Origin: Psilocybe azurescens
Taxonomy: Eukaryota; Basidiomycota; Agaricomycetes; Agaricales; Agrocybaceae
Direction of reading: 5' to 3'
Assembly (NCBI GenBank): GCA_023853785.1
Contig: JAJIRX010000425.1
Location: 1-15,601, forward strand
Length of the DNA: 15,601 nt
The notes below the pieces were generated by a model that was not told where the DNA came from, made no database searches, and was given only the letters and a program-made list of their open reading frames with translations. This document shows, one piece after another, positions 8,953 to 15,601 of this stretch; the first letter of the stretch is position 1; every line of letters begins with the position of its first letter. The position numbers and the translations under genes were made by a program.

Positions 8953-9214
8953 GTTTGGGTTCACCATCTACAAAACATACTTTTCCATAATCAGGGAGTT
9001 CATATGAGTATGTGGATACCAAATTCTAAGTTGGTGAGCCAGATTTGAATATCTTGTATGTACCCTTCCTCCCTGTCCCTCCCCCTTCATATCTCCAGAA
9101 CGGGACCGCTGATTTCACTAATATTTGGCATGGGACATCCTTATTATATCCTTGAAACATTAGCATACTCAAATTCGCAAAATTTTATCCAAGCAAAAGA
9201 ACCTACTACTTTAC
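8953..9214. other. Spacer before the satellite, no gene
   Basis: Another TGAATATCTT occurs at about 9046 followed by a C-rich tract, resembling the left half of the hairpins to the left but without a matching right arm. A 101-codon open frame runs from here into the satellite and is not supported as a gene. Confidence 0.4.
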
Positions 9215-11510
9215 AGGTACTACTAATATGCATAGCACATAAAGAAGACCACAGAAGATCAGGCTCTATGAACCTACATATATTTGTTACTGTCATCAGG
9301 TGTCTCAGTGTGCAAAATTTGCATGATAAATCACTGTTTCATATAAATGAGCTTATAAAGTAAGGTTCTATGAGCCTTCATACATTTACTTTAGTACAGT
9401 CAGTATATTCATTGCTCATAAAAATATAGAAGAGCACGCAAGATCAGGCTCTACAAGCCTAAATATATTTGTTACAGTAATCAGGTCTGTCTGCATAAAT
9501 ATTTTACACAATAAATTATTATTGCGTATAAATGAGCTTATAAAGCGAAGTTCTACGAGCCTACATGCATTGATTTATGTACAGTCGATATAGTAATAGC
9601 ATATAAAAATATAGAAGAGTATTCAAGATCAGACTCTACGAGCCTAAATAAATTTGTCACTGTAATCAAGGCTGTCTGCATACAAATTTTGCACAATAAA
9701 TTAGCTTGTGAAGCGATGCTCGACTAGACCACATATATTTAATTATGTACAGTTGGTATATTCATAGCACATAAAGACAAGCACGCAAGACCAAGCTCTA
9801 CGTGCCTACAAATATTTGTTACTGTCATTGGTTGTATCCACATACAAAATTTACATGATAAATTACTTTTGCGTAGAAATGAGCTTATATAGTGAGATTC
9901 TACAAGCCTACATACATTTGCGTATGTACAGTCGACATAATTATAGCCCAAAATAAATGTAGAAGAGCACGTAAGATCAGGCTCTCACGAGCCGACATAT
10001 ATTTGTTACAGTAATCAGGTCTGTCTGCATACAAATTTTGCAGCATAAATTATTGTTGCATATAAATTAGCTTGTAAAGCGATGCTCTACTAGCCCACAT
10101 ACATTTACTTATGTACAGTTGGTATATTTATTGCTCATGAAAATATAGAAGAGCACGCATGATCAAGCTTTACGAGCCTACCAATATTTTTAATGTAATC
10201 ATGTCTGTCTATGTACAAAAATTTCATGATAAATTACTGTTGCATTTAAATGAGCTTGTAAAGCGAAGTTCTATAGGCCTACATGTGTTGATTTATGTAC
10301 AGTCGATATAGTAATAGCATGTAAAAATGTAGAAGAGTATTCAAGATCAGGCTCTACGAGCCTACAAATATTTGTTACTGTAATCAGGTGTCTCTGTGTA
10401 CAAAATCTGCATGATAAATCGCTGTCGGGTATAAATGAGCTTATATAGTGAGATCCTACAAGCCTACATACATTTGTTTATGTACAGTCAACATCATTAT
10501 TGCCCAAAAATATATAGAAGAGCACGCAAGAGCAGGCTCTACAAGCCTACATATATTTTTGGCTGTAATTAAGTCTGTCTGCATACAAAACTTGCCTATA
10601 AATTATTGTTGTGTATAAATGAGCTAGTAAAGCAATGTTCTACAGGCTTATTTGCATTCGCTTATATACAGCCATTATAATTATAGGTAATAAAAATATA
10701 TGGAGGGACACACGAGATCAGGCTCTACGAGTCCACATATATGTTCCTGTAATCCGGTCTGTCTGCATACAAAATTTGAACAATGCATAATTGTTCTGTA
10801 TAAATTAGCTTGTAAAGCTATGCTCTACTAGCCCACATGCATTTACTTATGTACAGTCAGTATTTTTATCACTCATAAAAATATAGAAGAGCATGCAAGA
10901 TCAGGCTCTACGAACCTACATGTGTTTACTAATGTACAGTCAACATAATTATAGCCCAAAAAATATCGAAGAACACGCAAGATTAGGCTCTACGAGCCTA
11001 CATGTGTTTACTCATGTACAGTCAACATAATTATAGCCCAAAAAAATATCGAATAACATGCAAGATCAGGCTCTACGAGCCTACATGTGTTTACTAATGT
11101 ACAGTCGACATAATTATAGCCCAAAAAATATCGAAGAACCACGCCAAGATCAGGCTCTGAGCCTACATATATTTGTTTGTCACTGTAATCAAGTCAGTCT
11201 GCATACAAAATTTGCGTAATACATCATTGTTGCTTATAAATGAACTTGTAAAGTAAGGTTCTACATGCCTACATGTATTTAATTATATACTTTTTATACA
11301 ATATCGGCTCATATACATGTAGAAGAACATGTAAAGTCAGGCTCTACGAGCCTATACCAAATATTTGTTACAGTAGCCAATCCATCAATCTACAAAATTT
11401 GCTGTATGAATTATCATTGCATATAAGTGAGCGTTCAAAATAATGTTTCACAGACCTATATGCATTCACTTGTATGCTGTCTATATAATTGCAGCTCATA
11501 TGTCTATACA
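9215..11510. repeat. 185-bp AT-rich satellite array with dimeric units
   Basis: The marker AGATCAGGCTCTACGAGCC or a near copy begins at about 9256, 9441, 9626, 9788, 9974, 10160, 10344, 10529, 10715, 10898, 10980, 11064, 11147 and 11335. Steps are 182-188 bases except one of 162 and three of 82-84. A full unit has half A (about 103 bases, from AGGCTCTACGAGCCTACATATATTT through TCTGCATACAAAATTTGC to ATAAATGAGCTTRTAAAG) and half B (about 82 bases, from GTTCTACGAGCCTACAT through TTATGTACAGTC to ATATAGAAGAGCACGCAAG). The halves share CTACGAGCCTACATNNATTT followed by TA-rich sequence, so the unit looks like an old duplication. Copies near both ends of the array are the most diverged. It contains no meaningful open frame. 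Confidence 0.9.
10898..11146. repeat. Three 82-84-bp hybrid A/B monomers
   Basis: Three successive short units begin like half A (AGATCAGGCTCTACGARCCT) and end like half B (TGTACAGTCRACATAATTATAGCCC). They are very similar to one another: each has ACATGTGTTTACT, the B-half tail and AATATCGAA. They therefore look like a recombinant half-unit that amplified after it formed. A normal long unit resumes at 11147. Confidence 0.8.
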
Positions 11511-11635
11511 TATTTATATACTAGAGTCTATCTAACTCTATCAAATATGTAACCGAGTCAATATAGCCACTCAGCCACTCACCCCTATCTATTTAGTACC
11601 ATAGGGTTGAAACTCTACAGTGAAAAAGAGGCCCA

Positions 11636-11856
11636 TAACCCGTACCCGTGACCTGCACGGGTTTACCCGTCAAAACGAGCTCAAGAACATGAAAATCAGC
11701 CCAGAAACAAAGGAGATATTGTCAAATTCGCTATTTTTGATGAATTTGATCTAATCTACCTCAGTTCTGGTCCAAAAATCAGGTTTTGGGCTTGTTTTGA
11801 AGGTCGCGGGTATGCAAATGTGTATCCGTACCCTAACCCGCAAGTACCTCTACCCA
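11636..11856. repeat. Element bounded by CCCGTACCC-type motifs
   Basis: The left end carries CCCGTACCCGTG and a perfect inverted repeat ACCCGTG-ACCTG-CACGGGT at 11644-11662, then TTTACCCGT. The right end carries GTCGCGGGTATG, then TATCCGTACCCTAACCCGC at about 11823-11841. The AT-rich 150 bases between have no open frame of note. Short GGGTA/CCCGT-rich boundaries flanking a non-coding core suggest a non-autonomous interspersed element, but I see no clear target-site duplication. Confidence 0.4.
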
Positions 11857-11952
11857 CGACATGTATGAGTAGGCCATACCAATGCAGTAGCCTAATGATA
11901 ATGGTGTTTGTGCTTACACTCAGGCTCTTGATGTTGCGTGAGCCATCTGAAA

Positions 11953-12111
11953 ATGGAGGGGTTCACAAGTCCTGTTCATGTTTTTGAGAGAGCCCTCACA
12001 TGTCATTCCGAACTCAAAGGGAACACTCATGATGCACGTGAACTTTGGCCAGTGCTCACAATATGGTACCCTGAACAGCTGAATGGGCCAACAGGATGCC
12101 TAGGCATATGA
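11953..12111 (+). CDS. Small open frame of 52 residues, hypothetical
   Basis: An ATG-initiated frame reads MEGFTSPVHVFERALTCHSE, continues through DARELWPVLTIWYPEQLNGP and ends in TGA. Its composition is balanced and not repeat-derived, unlike most short frames nearby, so it could be a real exon or an exon remnant. I do not recognise a family. There is no supporting context: the upstream side is an interspersed element, and downstream is non-coding sequence. Confidence 0.2.
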   Translation: MEGFTSPVHVFERALTCHSELKGNTHDARELWPVLTIWYPEQLNGPTGCLGI

Positions 12112-12614
12112 TGCTGTGGTTTGTCTTTTGCTATTCAAATACAGTACATAGTCAACACAGATTTATTGAAGAACTCATGGCAGTAGATATTGAATATTGT
12201 CTTCACTGCCAATGTGATTGGGCATCTGAATTGGAAAATTGCAAGCTAGATCAGTGCCATCTGATTATTACCACATTTCGCTTCCATTTGAATAAAATTA
12301 AGGAATAGTGGGGAGCATTGCAGCTCTAGAGACTGAGTAAGTGGAGTATAACTTGTTACAGGAGGTTCTGATTGAGTTCACTGTGTGTTGTTACAGTGTT
12401 CATGGTTATGATATAGATGCTCAACAGAAGACAAGCAAACAGCAAAAGGTAAAAACTATCAACAGACTGATTTACCATGGGAAAGTTGAGCACTGTATAA
12501 ATATCACAGGGTAGAATTAAAACATACAGAAAAGGAGTGAACAACAAGTTTGCTCAAGTTTTGTGATGGGGATTGTTGCAATCCATTACATTAGTCATGC
12601 TTGGGAGGGTGTTA
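12112..12614. other. Intergenic, no gene recognised
   Basis: Short frames on both strands, including a 70-codon plus-strand frame ending at 12308, have no recognisable domain. The right edge is the stop codon of the NB-ARC/TPR pseudogene. Confidence 0.4.
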
Positions 12615-15441
12615 CTACTTCCTTTTCTCCATCATCACCACCTCAAGCATGTCTGCTTTCTTCCACTGCCCCTGCTTCCTGTATGTGGCTGCAAGATTGG
12701 CCATGTTTGTGAGTGTGTCAGGATGATCATTGCCAAGCAGCCACTTTCTCTCTCCATCACCACCACCTGGAGTATCTCTGCTTCCTTCCACTGCCCCTGG
12801 TTCCTGTATGTGACTGCAAGATTGGCCATGCTTGTGAGTGTGTCAGGATGATCATTGCCAAGCAGCTGCTTGCTCTTCTCCATCACCACCACCTCAAGCA
12901 TCTCTGCTTCCTTCCACTGCCCCTGGTTCCTGTATGTGCCTGCAAGATTGGCCTAAGCCTGAGTGTGTCAGGATGATCATCACCAAGCAGCTGCTTGCTC
13001 TTCTCCATCACCACCACCTGGAGCACCTCTGCTTCCTTCCACTGCCCCTTGTTGCTGTACGTGATTGCAAGATTGCCCATATTTGTGAGTGTTTCAGGAT
13101 GATCATCACCGAGCAACTGCTTGCTCTTCTCCATCACCACCACCTCAAGCATCTCTGCTTCCTTCCACTTCCCCTGGTTGCTGTATGTGACTGCAAGATT
13201 GGCCATGCTTGTGAGTGTGTCAGGATGATCATTGCCAAGCAGCTGCTTCTCTTCTCCATCACCACCACCTGGAGCACCTCTGCTTCCTTCCACTACCCTG
13301 GTTCCCATGTGACTGCAAGATTGGCCATGCTTGTGAGTGTGTCAGGATGATCATTGCCAAGCAGCTGCTTCCTCTTCTCCATCACCACCACCTCAAGCAT
13401 CTCTGCTTCCTTCCACTGCCCCTGGTTCCTGTATGTGACTGCAAGATTGGCCATGCTTGTGAGTGTGTCAGGATGATCATTGCCAAGCAGCTGCTTCTCT
13501 TCTCCATCACCACCACCTCAAGCATCTCTGCTTCCTTCCGCTGCCCCTGGTTCCTGTATGTGAATGCAAGATTGGCCATGCTTCTGAGTGTGTCAGGATG
13601 ATCATCACCAAGCAGCTGCTTGCTCTTCTCCATCACCACCACCTGGAGCAACTCTGCTTCCTTCCACTGACCCCTTGTTGCTGTACGTGCTTGCAAGATT
13701 GCCCATACTTGTGAGTGTTTCAGGATGATCATTGCCAAGCAGCTGCTTCCTCTTCTCCATCACCACCACCTGGAGCACCACTGCTTCCCTTCCACTGCCC
13801 CTGGTTGCTGTATGTGCTTGCAAGATTGGACATGCTTCTGAGTGTGTCAGGATGATCACGCCAAGCAGCTGCTTCCTCTTCTCCATCACCACCACCTCAA
13901 GCATCTCTGCTTCCTTCCACTGCCCCTTGTTGCTGTATGTGCTTGCAAGATTGGCCGCTTCTGAGTGTGTCAGGATGATCATCACCAAGCAGCTGCTTGC
14001 TCTTCTCCATCACCACCACTTGGAGCACCTCTGCTTCCTTCCACTGCCCTTGTTGCTGTACGTGATTGCAAGATTGCCCATACTTGTGAGTGTGTCAGGA
14101 TGATCATCACCAAGCAGCTGCTTGCTCTTCTCCATCACCACCACCTGGAGCACCTCTGCTTCCTCCCACTGCCCCTGTTCAAAGTACACAAGTGCCATAC
14201 GACATAAAATTGAAGGCGTCATCTGTTCTGGATTGACTGAGGCTTTGGAGCTAGAGATATGCTGCAAAAGTGTGCGTCGATACTTGTAGTCCTTGTCGTC
14301 AAATAACCACGAAATTGATAGGCCAATGATACTGAGCACACATTTCTGCATCAGTTGTCTGTTTCCTTCAATAGGTATGGCTCCGTTGTTGTACAAGTGG
14401 ATGAATGCTGTATGTGTGATTTTGATCATCATATTCAATGAGTGAATATGAACCCAGGCAATTGATGACCTGCCCAAGCCCCATGACCAGTCCGGACCTA
14501 TTTTTCCAAGCTGGTTCACAACTCCGTCACTTTGTTTTGTAGTTCAGAGTCCTCCAGTTGCATTTCAGACAATGCTGCCTTTGAACATTTGCTTTATTCT
14601 TTGTGATGTATGGAGAAAATTTGGAGCAAAGTTCTTGCTGATGTGTCAAGTTTGTCGTAGCTCAGTCTCCATGTCATACACCGATCGTTCGTATGGATCC
14701 TCCTTGGAACTCCTCACTCTGTAACAATTTGTTGTGGTGACGTTGATAGAGTTCTCGATATTGGCTTAATGACAAGTGGCAATGATGGCGCCAGCTTGGG
14801 AAATAGCCAATGCAAAGTAATGGAGTTCTGTCTCATGCTTTAGATTGAAAGTCTTTTCTAAAGAAACCAAAAATGAAAGTAAGAACCTGTACAATTGCTG
14901 TTGCCAGCACTTTATTTTTGTCACTCTCTTCTGAGCCCGATGCAGTAGCAGGGTTTTGGCATCTTCGTGCTCCATCGCACCAACATTTACATCTGCACCT
15001 TTTGCAGAGATGGCGAAGCTCTCGGTTACGATGTTGTAACTAGGATGTTGCCAGATCGACACTGAGGAAGAATTTATTCAACTTCAAGTTGACATCGTCA
15101 GCGTTGTCGAAAGCCAGTTCCCTTTGCGCTGGCTTGCAAGCCAATGGAGACTAGCATCTACTGATTGCTCTGTGTTTTCTGGAGTGATGGCCTTGAGATC
15201 TGTTTGAAGAGTTTGTTTATTGGTTGCGTCAACATAGAACACGTCGCAGAAGCTGAAAATGTAAAATGTAAATTATTGCTAGTCATGATTTTACAGATAG
15301 TAGAACCATACTGGGTGGATGATTCTTGCACAAATTTCAAAGCAAGTTGGGTCTAGGAACCCCAAGGCCATGCAAAGACAAAGACACGTCGAGAATCACG
15401 TCCAACTCAAAGTATTTGCGCATCTTATCAAGGATTTCCTT
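12615..15441 (-). pseudogene. NB-ARC/TPR (fungal NLR-like) pseudogene
   Basis: Minus-strand order: KEILDKMRKYFELDV (15441), a broken P-loop region HGLG...TQLALKFVQESS (about 15320-15375), DVFYVDATNKQTLQTDLKAI (about 15175-15235), Walker B remnant FDNADDVNLKLNKFF (15085-15111), KGADVNVGAMEHEDAKTLLL (about 14950-15005) and ELHYFALAISQAGA (about 14785-14828). Then come RELYQRHHNKLLQSEE (about 14700-14755), WRLSYDKLDTSARTLLQI (about 14620-14675), LEDSELQNKVTEL plus a stop (about 14520-14560), CLGSYSLIEYDDQNHTYSIH (about 14400-14455), MQKCVLSIIGLSISW, and 13 kinesin-light-chain-type TPR units to a TAG at 12615-12617. Such proteins are NLR-like fungal STAND ATPases in which NB-ARC is the switch and the TPRs recognise ligand. 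Lesions: bases lost in the P-loop removing the catalytic Lys region, bases lost just before FDNADD, a nonsense codon before NQLGK, and at least four frame changes in the TPRs. The true start may lie right of the window or before the candidate intron at 15517-15581. Confidence 0.9.
12620..14195 (-). repeat. 126-bp tandem TPR-coding array, 13 units
   Basis: The plus-strand marker CAGGATGATCA, complementary to the codons for DHPDTL and its variant DHPETL, occurs 12 times from 12719 to 14096 at steps of 121 to 127 bases. This matches a 42-residue TPR with indels. Minus-strand consensus: NLAxTYxNQGQWKEAExL, then xVVVMEKxKQLLGxDHPDTL. Two subtypes are visible: MLEVVV units (plus-strand CTCAAGCATCTC) and VLQVVV units (CTGGAGCACCTC). 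In plus order they read A B A B A B A A B B A B B. Steps that are not multiples of three are the visible frameshifts. One example is NKGSGRKQRC near 14040, where one G of NKGQWKEAE is missing. Confidence 0.9.
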
Positions 15442-15516
15442 TAGTCATATAAATGATTCCAAGCTGGAAGCGGACAACGCTAGTTCTCTAATGTGTTGAA
15501 CTGATTCATTTGGAGC

Positions 15517-15581
15517 CTAGGAGAAACTAAGTGACAAGATTAGGATTACTATGTAGATCTACAAGAGTGATTCTTACTTAC
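15517..15581 (-). other. Candidate intron upstream of the NB-ARC region
   Basis: The minus strand has a strong donor GTAAGTAAG (15573-15581) and, 65 bases on, an acceptor TTTCTCCTAG (15517) preceded by CTAATC, a fair branch-like site. Length and signals fit a basidiomycete intron. The flanking exons cannot be confirmed, because the left exon runs to the window edge and the gene is decayed. Confidence 0.45.
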
Positions 15582-15601
15582 TGAGTTGCTCAGTAGAAGC
15601 T

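Noticed and set aside
9058..9363. 101-codon plus-strand open frame
   Set aside because: It runs into the first satellite unit and has no recognisable domain or codon pattern.
9215..11510. CRISPR-like array
   Set aside because: The units are contiguous and homologous throughout with no unique spacers, and the sequence is eukaryotic in character.
11828..11840. CCCTAACCC resembling a telomeric repeat
   Set aside because: It is a single short occurrence inside the CCCGTACCC motif cluster, with no tandem telomere array.
12573..14207. Plus-strand open frames with recurring HHHHLKHLCFLPLPLVPVC
   Set aside because: They are antisense shadows of the TPR repeats; the minus strand gives canonical DHPDTL/GQWKEAE motifs.

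Overview
The window looks like a repeat-rich, gene-poor stretch of a fungal nuclear genome, most likely from an Agaricomycete (mushroom-type basidiomycete). The evidence is two decayed genes on the minus strand whose protein families and short spliceosomal introns fit that group. I see no intact gene I would defend, no rRNA or tRNA gene, no CRISPR array and no bacterial-style operon. The organism assignment is inference from protein style, not from a database search.

Layout, left to right. Positions 1-400 are AT-rich with a recurring GAGGCTGGCCT-like core. Positions about 436-1850 are a long degenerate 19-bp minisatellite whose consensus changes near 1366. Positions 1855-2070 are a 30-bp tandem array built from TCTGCC-type hexamers. 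Positions 2575-4747 (minus) hold a decayed, 3'-truncated gene for an FHA-domain protein of the fungal Vps64/Far10 (SLMAP-like) type, readable only by joining several frames across introns. Positions 4748-6290 hold no gene I can support. Positions about 6540-7680 (minus) hold unrecognised decayed coding fragments. Positions 8155-8625 are a second TCTGCC-type array. Positions 8747-8952 hold two successive hairpins with related stems. Positions about 9215-11510 are a 2.3-kb AT-rich satellite of 185-bp units, each made of two related half-units. Positions 11636-11856 are an element bounded by CCCGTACCC-type motifs. Positions 12615-15441 (minus) are a pseudogene of an NB-ARC/TPR protein (fungal NLR-like) with 13 kinesin-light-chain-type TPR units.

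How the parts relate. The two recognisable genes are not functionally linked. One belongs to a family of FHA scaffold proteins and the other to the fungal NLR-like repertoire. Both carry several independent frameshifts and stops, and both sit among tandem repeats, as expected of a decaying heterochromatin-like or subtelomere-like region. The most distinctive structures are the dimeric 185-bp satellite with its near-palindrome AGGCTCtacGAGCCT, the 83-bp hybrid units inside it, and the alternating A/B subtypes in the TPR array. No undescribed enzymatic or defence system is visible.
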